A stretch of 64,000 nt of DNA from Linnemannia elongata (Eukaryota; Mortierellomycota; Mortierellomycetes; Mortierellales; Mortierellaceae), in assembly GCA_036320915.1 (NCBI GenBank), contig JAXBDG010000003.1, positions 992,001 through 1,056,000 of the forward strand, in the 5' to 3' direction. The translations under genes and the position numbers were made by a program. This document shows, in pieces, positions 46,363 through 58,325 of the stretch. Each line of letters opens with the position of its first letter. Position 1 is the first letter of the stretch. The notes below the pieces were generated by a model, which saw only the letters and a list, made by a program, of their open reading frames with translations, did not search any database and was not told where the DNA came from.

Positions 46363-49284
46363 TAAAAAACGATCAACCCCTGACCCCATCATGCCACGCA
46401 CGCCCAACGCGTGTTACAGCGTGCATTGCGTTCCTTACCTTGCCACACCATGTTGACAACATAAACATGCGCAAGCAGATGAGTTGGGGACCCAGTAACC
46501 ATCATATGAATTCTGAACACAAGGAAAGAGAAATACACTACATGGAACAACAATATGGTAACATGGATGAAATATTTCACCTTTCACTCTTTCTTCCTTC
46601 GTCTCGTTCGAACAAGACTCTCATAACAAACGAACTTTTGTTCTTTTGTGAAACTTGCGCTTACCCGACTCTGTCCGGGATTAGAAATGTGTTCTCAAGT
46701 GATATCCAACCTCTCTCCTTCTCTCTACCCGGCTTCCTTTTGTCCATTTAGTGTCGTCTTTCGTTTTTGTGTTGCTGTTGTCGTCCAATTCCTTTTAGAG
46801 GCATACCGTGAAAAAAAATGACATAGGACGAGAAGCGAGAGCATAGAGCCATGGACATAGGGGCACACAGGGGGTACAGGCTAACTACCAAATGGTTTTA
46901 TGAGATCCTGGCAATTCTATGGAGCCGAAAATACAACCTCCAATTTGTTTTTTTTTTCCATTTTCCATTTTCCATATTTCCTCATTGAAGGAAAAAAAAA
47001 AAAAAAAAAAGTCCCTCGTCCCATCTTCCCATCCTCTTTTATTATTTTTTGTGGTACCCTCCCCAATCCCATCAAAAGGTGCTCAAAAGCTGACTTTCTA
47101 TTTTGCTTTGAGAGACCCCTACGGTACGGTACAGTACTTCCCTCCACATCGTCAGAGGTACCTTTCTTATTTTTTTTTTTTTTTTTTCTTTTTTGCTTTA
47201 CGCCCAAGTTCTAGGCTGTTCCTCTCTCTCACCCCTTCATTCAATTCATCTCACGCTGTCACTCTCTAGAAGTCTAAAAAAAAATCGCCTTGCCCTTGCT
47301 TTCCTTTAGAGGCGCACTTCTTCTCCTTGTGCAAACACCTGCTCTGGCTGCTTGCTTGACTGCTTGCTGCTGCATCAATGCCCGCGCCTGGCTGGCTGTC
47401 TGTCCTAGCATCAAACTCATATCCAATTGATTCTCCCTCTTACGAATACCCAAAAAAAGATTTTCGAGAGATGCTGCAAAATGTGTATGTGCTAAAGGGG
47501 AGGAGGAGGAGGGCTTTAATTTTCGGAAGGGGAAAATGTTCTCCCGTCCTGACTAAGATGTCCTTTTTTTTTGGCCCCCCCCCCCCTCTTACAGCAGACT
47601 GACATGCAGTTGGTACAGTACCCTTCTTGTCTCGTCAAAGTCAACTCAGCCAACTCACCCACCTTCCCACCCCCCCCCCCCCCCTCTTCAGCTTTCTCAT
47701 AATTTTCCCATTCTCTTATACTTCTTCAAACACTGGCACTCTCTATAATCAAGTGCCGAGGAAATCTCTTATCGATGGAGTCGTGGGATAAACTGTTGCA
47801 TTGATGATGATACTTTACCTTCTATGTCTGCCTTACTGCCGGATTTTGATCTCTTTGCCTCCCTTTTTTTTTCGCCTCCTGGGTTCATGGGTTCAAGTTT
47901 CGAGTGGCGTTGCCCTCTCTTTTTTTTCATTCCTTCCCCACCCGCTTACTGTTAGCTCACTCACGCCGCTCACTCACAGACCACGTCTGCGCACAATCAA
48001 GCAGAGACGACTTGAAAGTCAAAAACACCATTACACAAAAAATATACACAGGAAATAGACCAAAAAAAAAACCGCTCAATTGATATATATATATATATAA
48101 CAAAAAGTCATGTAATGCAACTTTGGCCATTTTTTCAGGGCACTCACAACAACCAGAAATAAAAAATGAGGAGACGGTGGGATAGAAGAAGACAAGGGGA
48201 GAGAGGAGGCACAGTGTGTTAGAGAAAAAAGATAGATAGTAAGCCACTACAATCCTCAGCCACTCATGCGGGGGCAGGTTGGTGTAGTCTTAACTGAACC
48301 CATTGCGGTGATCATTGGGCTAAAGAAAAGGGGAAGTGAGAAACAAGGCATTGGGTCAAAGGAGAGGGACAGGGACAATTGACTCATTTAATAATTTCAT
48401 TTGACACATTTGAGCAGGCTAAAACCACCTCTGGCTTTTTTTTTTTTGTTTAAAAAACAAGGAGGCAGGAGTGGTGGTTCAACCGGTTCGATTGATTGCA
48501 GAAACAAATGCAACGATGACGACTACAACGATCGCAATTGACTTTCCTTCTTTTTTCCTATAAGAACCTATCATAGGAATCGTGGAGCAAAAGAGGCTGT
48601 ACTAAACAGCACAATGGAGTACAGGAAGGAACAAGTTTTCTTCCCTCTGTCTTTTGTACATCATGAATCAGGAACAACTAAGAATTTGGTTTTTATTGTT
48701 TGCCTCTGCGCCATTTTGTTTTACCTACTCTCAATGTGGATAACCTATTCTGGTCCTCGTTTCTCCACAAGGAGCAAACAACGAAAACGGTGTTTCAATA
48801 TGCCCAACCCACCCCCCTCAACCTAGCGCCATGTTCACGCCATGCGATGGTCACAAAGTTTTACCCCAAGTTTTTTCATTCTCAAGAGAAAAAAAGAATC
48901 TCATAGAAGAAAAACTAGAAATATTGAAATGATGATGCGATGTGAGAGCCAAGGAGGAGCACTGTCGCTACGCTGGCTGTCGGTGGCACCGGCAGGCCTG
49001 TCGATGAACCTTGATTTTTCAAAGTCAACAACCACAATAGATATCCCTGCAACATCAAAACCCTATCGGCTCCCACTTTGTCTCTAGCGAACGTGTCTCC
49101 GTCCCGACTATCGGCGCAAAGTCTCTATTTGGTCATCCCATCCTTAACTCCTGGATTTCAACAACCGTCAACAACCAATGCATCGCCGTTCGTAGTTGTA
49201 TGTAATCTGTACACAATTTATTTCATTCATGAAAGTAAAAACACAAGAAAGAAGACAAGACAAAAAAAACTATGCGCCAACATG

Positions 49285-52200
49285 TTACTTATCGACAGAC
49301 TCTTCCACAAACCAATCAAGTTCCTCGTCCCACCGGTACTTCTTTACAACCGTTCCATGGGGCTTGGGCTCGACACAATACAACGTGTGCAAATGAACAT
49401 CCATCTCTGGCATCTTGGACCGGTCAATGTCCATCAAGTATCCCAATAGAATACGGAGCACCACCCGATGTGTCACAATCAAAAGGTCAGATGTCATTCT
49501 CTCCAGTTCAATAATCAACGGGTTCAGTCTCTGAATCACATCCAAGTACGACTCTCCTCCCATCCCTACCAAAAAGAATGTGCAACAGAAAACAAAACGT
49601 CAGACAAAGAATTCAAGGAACATGTTACACGAAACAAATGCCTATGTGACCATTCAAACGTAGAAAAGTAAAGGTGCGCAGCACTCCACGGCACCACTGA
49701 CAAAAAGAAGACAAGCGTCGCATACCTGGATAGCGGTAGAATAGCTTGTTCACTCTCCGTGCCTCAAACTCCTCAGGATACTCCATCTCAATTTCAGTGT
49801 ACGATAGTCCTTCGCATATGCCTATCCGTAGAAAATAAATATGACCCAAGAGTCAGTCAAAAGATCACTTCAGTTACAATTCCTGTTGCATTGCAATGCG
49901 CACCACATAACTCGTAGTAGGTTCATGATGAATAAAAAAGAGAGGAGCACCCACCAGCATAGATCTCATTGAGGAATCGGATGTGTTTGATGTCGTATTC
50001 CTTGGGGTCAAAGCCTTCGACAGTCTCCTTGGTTCGCGTCAGCATACTCGTCCACACAGCGACAGTCCGCTCACGAAGTGGAGAAATCGCCATCCCTGCC
50101 TCGGCCTCAACTCTCCGTGCTTTTTTATTCTCTTTCTTTTGATGTTGGATAAACCGCGATAGACAATCGCCATATCTCTTTCCTCTTGCAGACAATGGTG
50201 CATCACCACCTATTGCAAGTGTGGAAAATTAGAAGCATTTCATGTTGTCAGCCATCTGTACTCTCGGTTACATCTCATTTTTTCTTTGCTGTCTGCTGCA
50301 TCAGACAAAACGATGGTTTTGCAGCTTGAGTCGTTCTTACCGATCTTTCCGACGATATTATCGACACTTTCACCATGGCGTGTCAACCAGATGCACCGTG
50401 GTGACAGGTTAAAGTTCATCAAATAAAAGATACATTGTCCAGCCAAATATCCCTGGATGTTGTATGCAATGACCTAGCAAAACATATAAAAGAATAGCCA
50501 TTAGATCTTTGAGCCATGGTTCCAAAATCTCCTGAAGATAAACGCAATACCGCTGTCGTCAGTTGCTAGTCAGCGTCGTTACCTTTTTGCCGACATTGAT
50601 AAGCTTGCAGTACTGGATTCCGTCCTCTTCATCTTCCTCACCCAGAGTCTGGTAGGCACGTTCATAGTTTTCGAGTCGCTTCCTAAAGTCTTCCCTGGCT
50701 TGCCTCTCATCCATATCCTTGTAATCCGGTGAGCTCAGCTTCATGGTAAGATTATGGGCCAAGACGACAGGATCCGTACATATTGACTCAATGAACAGCA
50801 CTCTGCAGTTGGGTTCTTGTTCCAGTCGATTCAACAACAGTTTCCTAAACAAAGTGATCGAAATGAATGAGAAACAGAGAAAAAGACGAGTGAGCAAAAG
50901 CATAAGTGGATACGGCATGTGAATCCCATGCAGGCACTCATGATTCATTGCCTCGAGTTCTGTTCCTGTTGATCCAAACTGTCAGCATACCTTCTCTCCC
51001 GCGATGAGTTTGTAGCATCTATATGTAAGCAGAAAGGAGATAATCGACCGAGAAACATGCACAAGCACACGCACATGCAAAAATGAGCACAAGAAAAAAA
51101 AGAAAAAAAACAAAAGAAGAGAACGTAAACGTTAGATGGTACGATCAGAAACCTCCTTGCATTTGTCAGGACGGAGATATGAAAATGATGTGATGCGCGG
51201 GTGAAACTGATAAAAGAAACAGAGAGGAGTGGGATGATGAGCGATTGATAATTGACTAATGTCAGTCGTACCATGAATACCGACGCGCCCTCCTTGCTTG
51301 AGCCATGCAATCAGCTCCTCCAGACTCTCAAGTGCTAGCTCGTCTCGGATCTCCTTCGCCGCCGTGTTTTTGGGATCGAAAAAGGCGTGCGAGTGACTAG
51401 TCCCATTCCTGTTGTCGCCCTTCGATGCGATTCTGCGTCGATTACCAACGTTGAACACCTGTTCGGCAAAATAGCCAGAAAAGAAACGCACCAAAAAACA
51501 TAGATTAGCAAGTTAAAACGAGTAAGGGATAAAGAAGAGACGTCATTCCATCCAGAGTCGTAAAATGATGAAGAGGAGGACCAGGAAAAGGGCCAAGACT
51601 AAAGAGGCAAGGCAGGGGAAGAAAGTTCACTATTGGGCGATCCAAAGAACACAGCATGACTGAAGGGATGACTGACTGAGAGAGAACTGGCGATTGTTTT
51701 TGAAAGCGCAGTTATGCAACAAGTCTTTTTTTCTTCCCCTTCTTCTCCCCTCCCCCCTCCTCTTCTTCCCACCTCCCTCAAAGAGATAGCGCCGAGAATG
51801 ATCCACAAAATCAACCCACTCCACAAAGAACAACAACAAAGAAAATGATATTAAAGTTCTCCGCGTTTGCCATGCCCTTGTCCAATCCCTACTGTTCTCC
51901 CTGATGTTGGTGCTTGTCGGTTGTTGGCTGGCGATGCTGATGACACAAAAGGATGTTGCTGTTCTTGTTTACTGTACTCCTGTCCTGTTCAGTCCAATCC
52001 GATCCAAAGGTTGCCACTTGACCTCTTGCTTTTCGTTGGCTCAGTTTTCCCATGCCTAATGCTCTCGATCTTTTTTTTTGTCTTGTCCTTATCAGTGGAG
52101 AAGGGGTGCGCAAAAAGAGAGAGAGCACAAAAAAAAAAAAAAGTGCTGACGAGAAGTAACTAAAAAGTGCGGGCGTCATCCGATCCACCCTCTCCCTCCC

Positions 52201-53095
52201 TTCCCTCCTTCTCCTTCACTTCATCCTGTGTTCTTCGACCCACAGATCGCTGTCTTATCTGTCCTTTTTGCATTGATGATTTTTTTGTCTGTATAAATTA
52301 TTGTTTTTACCTTGGTGTCGTACTGCAGCCACGTCAGATAACGCTGCAGCTTCTTGACCAAATAGCTCTTGCCTCGCGCGGGCAACCCCACTATAAGCAA
52401 AAAAAAAAAGGGAAAAATGTGGGTGTGTGATTGTGTATGTTGAGTATCGATCGATAGGCAGTCGGCGGACACAATAAAGTAGCTACTTTTGCTCTCTGCG
52501 GCGACAGGCAACAGATGGTAGTCCTTACCCATGATAACAACCAGCTTGGATCCAAACTCATGTTGAGTATCTTCGAGCTCTAATGGACCCAGCAAGAAGA
52601 AAAAGAGGTGTTCAAAAGACGACGACAAAATAAGTCACCGATGACAAAAAGTAGTCAAGAATCATTGACCGTGCACGCACCTCGCTCCTCCTTCGTCCCC
52701 AAAAAAATCATAACAATAAAGCACAGAACACTTTTGTTATCACACTTTATCAAGGCCATTATTCATTTTGAATGGGGGTATGAGCAAAACATACCCTGTG
52801 GCAGTCTGGTCATGACGACGCCCGGCTGATCGATCGAGCAGAGACTCCTCCGCCTGAATGCCGAGACTGAGAACGATTCGGTGGGGGTGCGAAGTGTTGG
52901 TTGCGCTGGAGGAAGTGATTGTGATTGCGGAGGTGCATAAACTCCATTCCCAAGTGGTGAGTTGTTCAAGTTGTTGTTGGCAGTGGCGCGTGGTGTTGCA
53001 GCAGCCAAGTTTGCAGAGGGGATTGAGACTGCAGTTGGCCTTGTTGCGCCTGTGTTGAGAAGAGGGCTTGTGAATGGAAGGGGATCTTTCTGCAT
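49285..53095 (-). CDS. PFKFB: 6-phosphofructo-2-kinase/fructose-2,6-bisphosphatase, about 557 aa, 10 exons
   Basis: Exons in coding order: 53095-52795, 52579-52529, 52390-52311, 51458-51272, 51018-50991, 50844-50583, 50473-50341, 50209-49955, 49821-49726, 49565-49285; phases agree. It makes and breaks fructose-2,6-bisphosphate, the signal that switches glycolysis against gluconeogenesis in the cytosol. The kinase half shows the Walker A loop GLPARGKS (119-126), FNVGNRRR, FFDPKN and the DATNSSRERR segment. The phosphatase half keeps its catalytic set: RHGES with His336, acid Glu436 in AGICEGLSYTEIE and His497 in VTHRVVLRILLGY. Both activities should therefore be possible. A Ser/Pro/Asn-rich N-terminal extension of about 100 residues ends in RRRSLCSID, a site of the kind phosphorylated by basophilic kinases. 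A CACGTG lies about 155 nt upstream. Confidence 0.97.
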
Positions 53096-53132
53096 GGTGA
53101 ATTCACTGTTGGTGGTGGTAGTTTGAAGAAGG

Positions 53133-53163
<31 letters not shown>
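53133..53163. repeat. A homopolymer, 31 nt (T tract on the coding strand)
   Basis: Thirty-one A, 38-68 nt before the phosphofructokinase-2 start codon; read on the coding strand it is a T tract in the leader or core promoter. Confidence 0.8.
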
Positions 53164-53165
<2 letters not shown>

Positions 53166-53250
53166 AATTGATAAGAGGAGAAGGAAAAAAATCGCGGTCG
53201 AACTCTTATCACTTTTCAAGTGGCGAAATTACAGTGAAGTACACTTAGAT

Positions 53251-53256
53251 CACGTG
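53251..53256. promoter_or_regulatory. CACGTG E-box upstream of the phosphofructokinase-2 gene
   Basis: A single CACGTG about 155 nt before the start codon, at a spacing like that of the RPA2 pair. A bHLH site by consensus; function inferred. Confidence 0.35.
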
Positions 53257-53556
53257 GACTGCCTGCAAGTGTTTTTTTTTTTCCTTGGAACGCGTTTACT
53301 GAGATTACTATGGAATGATAATACTGAAAGAAATGGTATGTGTGCTCGTGGATTGGCATGCGAGAACGTGCGCATGATGGAGGAGAATAATGATAAGAGG
53401 GGGGGAAAAGACAACGACGCTGCGGAAGGTATTGGAAAAGGGAGATAGAGAGAGTGAATGTCATATTGTTTTTTGGGCTGTCTATGGGATGCTTATGATA
53501 TGAATCTTGTCTCGGTATCTTGTGTTGCCTTCACTAATGTCCGGCGGGGCTTCTTT

Positions 53557-55953
53557 TTATCCGCGATCCACATCATACTCCCATCCTGGAAAGTCCTGTC
53601 GATGCTCAAACATATCAACCAACTTTTGGTTGAATGGCTCAAAAACCCGCTGCAAACGGAACCGAGTCGCTAGTTCCAGAGGTGGATCGGAAAAGACCTG
53701 CTGTGGCAACGAACCAGTCGAGCCTGAGGGTCCTCTGCGTTCGTACTCGAGCTCGGGATCGTCGTTCATCGTCAACAAGTCCTCCTCATCCTGAACCAAA
53801 ATACCGTTCGACCCAAAGACCTTGTTGTATCCTGCGCCTCCATGTCGAAGCGGTGCCATTGGATCCGTTCCGATCTCAATTGGAAAGTTCATGAACGGAG
53901 CGGGGTCGAGGTTCAGAAAGTGCGACAGACGGACCATGGTCGAAACGGTCGATTTTTTGTTGTAGAGATCCTCTGTCCTCAGTACTAAAATCTTGGTAAA
54001 TGGCACGTATTTGACAAATTCGTGCAGCTGAGAATAGTAAAGACCCTTGACAATCAAATTGAGCAACGGTGCAGGTGGATCTATTGAAGGAAACAGACGT
54101 CATTAATATGACTGAATAAAAACAAACACCGCTTGGCAATCCCTCATTTTCGGACAAAAAGGGTCTGATGTGAACGTGGGCATTGGTGCATTCGAGTGAA
54201 AATTTACCTCTGGCGTTACTGGACCTTGGTCGGTTGGGAAGAGCCATCCTCTTGGCGGCTGATAATCAGACAGTAGGAGGATGAATAAAACGAGCAAATT
54301 GTTAGAAATTAGGATGTACGGAGTCTTCTAACCCCTGACAGATTAAAAGAAGGAAAGAAAAACAGAGAGCAACAGCCATTATGTTTTTTTAGGGTCGGAC
54401 CACACTTACTCTTGGTGGCCTCCTCTGAATGACACTTCAAGAACTCGGTCCACTTCTTGCTCCCTGGACGTGCGATACACTCCTTGAGAATCAAAAGTTC
54501 CTCCGCAACAATCTCCTCGAAGCTATATCCAGCGGCGTATTGCTCTAAAAGAGAGAGGACGGACCAACAAGACATGGTTAGCGACGTGCTCTTGCTTGAT
54601 AATAGCAATTCCAGAACAACAACAAAGAGACCCGTGTGATGAGAATGTGTCCATGGGAGAGCCGAAACATAACGACATTCTGGCAACCACTTACTCTGCT
54701 CCAGATAGTTGAGGTAGGCGCGATCGATTGGATCGCGGAAGATGAAGACAGCCTTGATTTCTGGCATGGTGCTTGCGATCCTCTTGCTAGCGCCGTTCAT
54801 GTGAAGATAGCTTGGAGCGCACTCGCCGACGAGAATCTTTTGGTTGCTCTGGGACTGTTCCTGATGCTCCATGTTGACGTGTCCGAGACCATAGTGCTGG
54901 ATGTGAGGGACCGACTCTCCTGAAAGCACTGGATTGTGAGTGGTGACGGGGATGTCCTTGATGGAAGGGAAGTACTGGAGGTACCACTCCAAGTTCTTTG
55001 TGGCTGGGTCGAGGTCGTTATAGCTCTGAGATCCAAAGAAGGGTGTCTCTTGGTTCTCTGGCATTTCCAGCATTGATGCATTTCCAGTCCTGCAAAAGAC
55101 AAAGAACGAGGTGAAAAAAAATAAAAAAAAGAAAAAAAAAAGATATTGTTGAGAAAAGGCGTCAACTCGGAGTGTGTGCGTGCTTTGTGTTTGTGTCGTA
55201 CACATTCCACCGTGCAAAGTAATACTCTCGTAAACAAACACGCCATCATATGTTGTGCAAACTGAAAGAGAGACAAAAACAACGGACGCTTGGACGAGAC
55301 AAAGACAGGAGCGATGAGGCGAGGGACGGACAAGGTGAGAGGGATGGGTAGAAAGTATGAAGACAGTGGTTTTGGTGTTTGCAGCGGGGATTCAGGGCTG
55401 TTCATATTTCAGTTCTTTTTTTATCACCTGCTCCCTCGCTCGCTCGTTCGTTCGTGCATGGATGATGAGTGAATGAATGGATAAGGGTATGAATACGTTT
55501 GTTTTACCTTTCATACATCTCGTTCGACTTGACCAGGTCCCACACCTGGGGGTGGGTCCGGAAGGCCTCGTAGAGAACGTCAGCGCCGCTATGCTCAGCA
55601 CCGGCAATCATGAAGCTGGGGACGATCTTTTTACAGATCTGCCAGTGGCGCCCGTTCTTGCAGGCGGGAGGGAAGTAGACGGTGGTGCCTCGCTCCTTCC
55701 TTGTCAATTTCTTGGGCAGGAGTTCAATGTCGTCGCTGCGATCGTCCTCTAGTGCCGTGGTGAGAGACTTTATCCTCACTTTACCCTTGAACTGGAGACT
55801 GTGAGCATATCTCTCCATCATAATACGTTCCGCATCGTGTGGGTCTTGTTCGAGGATTCCAGACAGCAGGTTTCTTGAGGGTAAGCGGACAACAAAGACC
55901 AGACAGATGGAGAGGAAGCAACACACTAGTGCAATCCTGCGCATGCGAGGCAT
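53557..55953 (-). CDS. Type II membrane sulfotransferase-like protein, about 516 aa, 5 exons
   Basis: Exons in coding order: 55953-55508, 55089-54695, 54544-54410, 54258-54208, 54080-53557; phases agree. A short cytoplasmic Arg-rich start, a hydrophobic segment (residues about 7-23) and a stem predict a Golgi type II enzyme. The lumenal part matches the NDST/carbohydrate sulfotransferase fold: PSFMIAGAEHSGADVLYEAF at the PAPS 5'-phosphosulfate loop, TPFFGSQSYNDL and WYLQYFPS, and the 3'-phosphate motif KAVFIFRDPIDRAYLNY. The acceptor is unknown; a glycan is likeliest. In active relatives the first loop reads like QKTGTT with a catalytic Lys. Here His121 is at that position and the following Thr pair is Ala-Asp, so activity is doubtful. 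The C-terminal part (GLYYSQLHEFVKYVPFTKIL, LVLRTEDLY) is also family-typical. Exon 4 is only 51 nt. Confidence 0.84.
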
Positions 55954-57281
55954 GATGAGTCGCTTTTTTTGTTGTGTAATATGTGTGTGGGCTAGTTTGT
56001 GATAGTGAGTGAAGGAAAAGGGTGTAAAAAAAAGTTAATGGCTAGTTGTTGGCGAGGTGAGTGGAAAGGGAGGGATGAAGGGAGTGAGTGATGGCGGGAG
56101 GGAAGGAAGCGGGGAAGGAAGGGGGTAGATTGAAGCAAGGGATATGAAAGAGAGAACGAGAGAGAGAGAGGGAGAGTGTGTGTGTGTGTGTGTCTGTGTG
56201 TGTGCGTATGAAGGAAGTGCAGGAAGGAGTGACAGGAGTTGTTGTAGCTGTTGTTGTATGCTGGTTGCTTGTTGTACAATACCTGTGAGGGTGGATGAGT
56301 CTGTCGGTCTGAAATATGATGCTGTTGATGGAGTTGCCGCTGTAGTTTGTTGATGACAGTTAAGAACACAAGGCAGGCAGACAACGTGGGGAGGAAGGGA
56401 AGGAGCAAAAAAGGAAAAGAGAAGTGCTGAAAGAGAAGAGAAGGAGAGGTAGGTTTTCTTTTGTTGATAAGAGACAGTGAGAGGAGGGCAAAAAATAAAT
56501 AAAAAGAGAGAGAAGAAAGGAGCCGTTGGTGGAGTAAAAGTGAGTGCGATGGGTTTGTGCTGTTGTTGTTGGTCGGTTGGATATTGTCTGCAAGGTGGAA
56601 CTGCGCTTGTAACAATGCAAGAACAAAACAGGGCAATAGATGCCAAAGAGGGGAGGAGTAGGGGATGAAGGAGAGAGTGAGGGACTGGGATGCCAACCAG
56701 GGATGCCAGGAAACAACCTGGGTGCCCTGCGGAACAAAGGCAGCGCTTTCAAGTGCAAAACCGAAAAAAAAAAATCGAGAAGGAAGTAGCGATAATTTAA
56801 TTTTACGTCATCTTTTTTTTTTTTGTGAGAGACATCTTGGTGAGGAAATAAAATGAACAGGTGAACGACAAGAAAGAGAGGGAGGGCAAAGCCCGAAACT
56901 TAGCTTTGTTCTGTGGCCTTCTCACTGTTGCTGACCAACAGAAACCCACTGTAGTACTCATCCACTCCACGCAAGTCCTATTGTCTTTGGCTGTGTCTTT
57001 CTTCGTCCCCGTCTTACGCAACCCCTCTTTTCTCCAGGAACCAGCCTCCAAAGCTAATAAAAGGACAGACCTTTCCCTCTCCTTTTCCTCTTTCTTTTCA
57101 TCAACAGCCCTCATTCAACCCACAGCCCTCATTCACACTTCACTGTCCCTCATCACTTTTCATTCTCTTTTCTTGCACTTCTCCATCAACCTCTAACTCT
57201 CGGTAACTGCAACTCACTTTTACACATCTTCGCCCACTCGACTGACCAACCGACCAACACCCCTCCCACCAAAAGACAATC
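55954..57281. other. Divergent intergenic region
   Basis: Promoter region shared between the sulfotransferase-like gene (-) and the AN1 zinc-finger gene (+). It has GA-rich and GT microsatellite sequence at 56155-56200. A CT-rich stretch with ATTCAACCCACAGCC-type repeats (about 57085-57160) precedes the + gene. Open frames give low-complexity peptides only. Confidence 0.6.
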
Positions 57282-58097
57282 ATGGAACTGCCCTCTATCG
57301 GAAAGCACTGCTCAGACACAACTTGCTCCCAGCTTGACTTTCTCCCCTTCACCTGCCAATACTGCAAACAGATCTACTGGTATGTCTTTTTTCCTCCCCC
57401 TTGAGGCTTCCCGCCAAAAAAATGAAAAATGAAAATAAATTGATGACACTCTTCACGTTAACCAGAGTTGACTAACCACCACCACTTCTTTCTTTCACTC
57501 CCTCCTCCTCTTCATAGCCAGGACCATTGGAGACTGGAGGGTCACAAATGCCCCAACAAAGAAGCAGCGACTCAACAGGACCAACGAGTCCCCATCTGCC
57601 CTCTATGCGACAAACCCGTCCCCGTGAAACGAGGCGAAGACCCAAACCTCCGCATGGAACAACATATCGCCGCCGGTTGCCCCGAACCCGCCACTACCAC
57701 CTCAAAACCAATCTATACAAACTCATGTAACGCCAAGGGATGCAAGAATCGGTCGGCCATTCCGATTGTCTGTCAGAGTTGTCGCTTGAATTATTGTCTT
57801 AAGCATCGATTGGAGGCCGATCATGCTTGTAGTCCGTCTGGGCGACCTTCAGGAAACGGGAACGGGAATGGAGCTGCCAAGAAACCAAATGGAACTGCGT
57901 CAAACGGGAACAGCAACAACAACAACAGTAATAACAACAATTGGTCGTTGAAGGCGGCGAATGCGGCAAGGAGTGCAAGAGCTGCGGCGGCGGCACATCA
58001 GAGAGCAAACAACAGCAGCAACAGTAACACACAATCACAGTCTAGACAATCCTCGTCTGCGGACAAGAAGGACAAGGACAAGTGCACCATCTCATAG
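57282..58097 (+). CDS. ZFAND2-type AN1 zinc-finger protein with C-terminal CaaX box, about 225 aa, 2 exons
   Basis: Exons: 57282-57379 and 57518-58097, phase 2 junction splitting a zinc cysteine codon. Two complete AN1 fingers are visible. The first uses C10, C15, C25, C28, C33, H36, H42 and C44; the second starts at NAKGC and ends at EADHAC with the same spacing. Between them is a C-x2-C ... H-x4-C cluster (ICPLCDKPVPV ... EQHIAAGC). This order is that of ZFAND2A/B (AIRAP/AIRAPL), adaptors that bind the proteasome and p97/Cdc48 and help clear misfolded or newly made ER proteins, notably under arsenite stress. The tail is Asn/Gly/Ala-rich, then charged, and ends in KDKCTIS: Cys-Thr-Ile-Ser is a plausible farnesylation box, which would attach the protein to membranes. 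No UIM motif is seen, unlike ZFAND2B. Confidence 0.94.
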
Positions 58098-58325
58098 ATT
58101 AGACCTCTCTACAAGTACAAAGGCAGACCAGAACACCAGCCTCGTTACCCTTAATAACAAACGGCAGTGCGCCGACTATTGACATCACTGACATCAATGG
58201 CATCGCGTGCCTGAGAAAAAAGGTTGCAGGGGTCGCGCTAGTCCTATTGGTACATTGTTTAAGATATGGCAAAGGATTCGAAAAAATGGATTTTATATGT
58301 ATTTATTACAGCAAAAATGGTGTTT

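Larger units (their letters stand above)
42967..49284. other. Long non-coding region: leader/promoter of the C2H2 gene and intergenic DNA
   Basis: About 6.3 kb without a supported gene. The first 1.4 kb is probably the leader of the minus-strand C2H2 gene, reaching up to a TATAAAAAG at 44372-44364. Beyond that are CT-rich DNA, a 43-nt A tract (46316-46358), C runs (47574-47586, 47671-47685) and a TATATATATATA run near 48083. Frames at 44772-45183, 45758-46120 and 48614-48826 are open but resemble no family. The final 200 nt are the 3' flank of the phosphofructokinase-2 gene. Confidence 0.55.
53096..53556. other. Intergenic region upstream of the phosphofructokinase-2 gene
   Basis: Tandem minus-strand genes. 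It holds a 31-nt A tract (53133-53163) in the leader of the upstream-reading gene, a CACGTG at 53251-53256, and the 3' flank of the sulfotransferase-like gene. No gene seen. Confidence 0.6.

Noticed and set aside
48614..48826. 70-codon frame with one transmembrane-like segment
   Set aside because: Too short and unsupported; surrounded by non-coding sequence.
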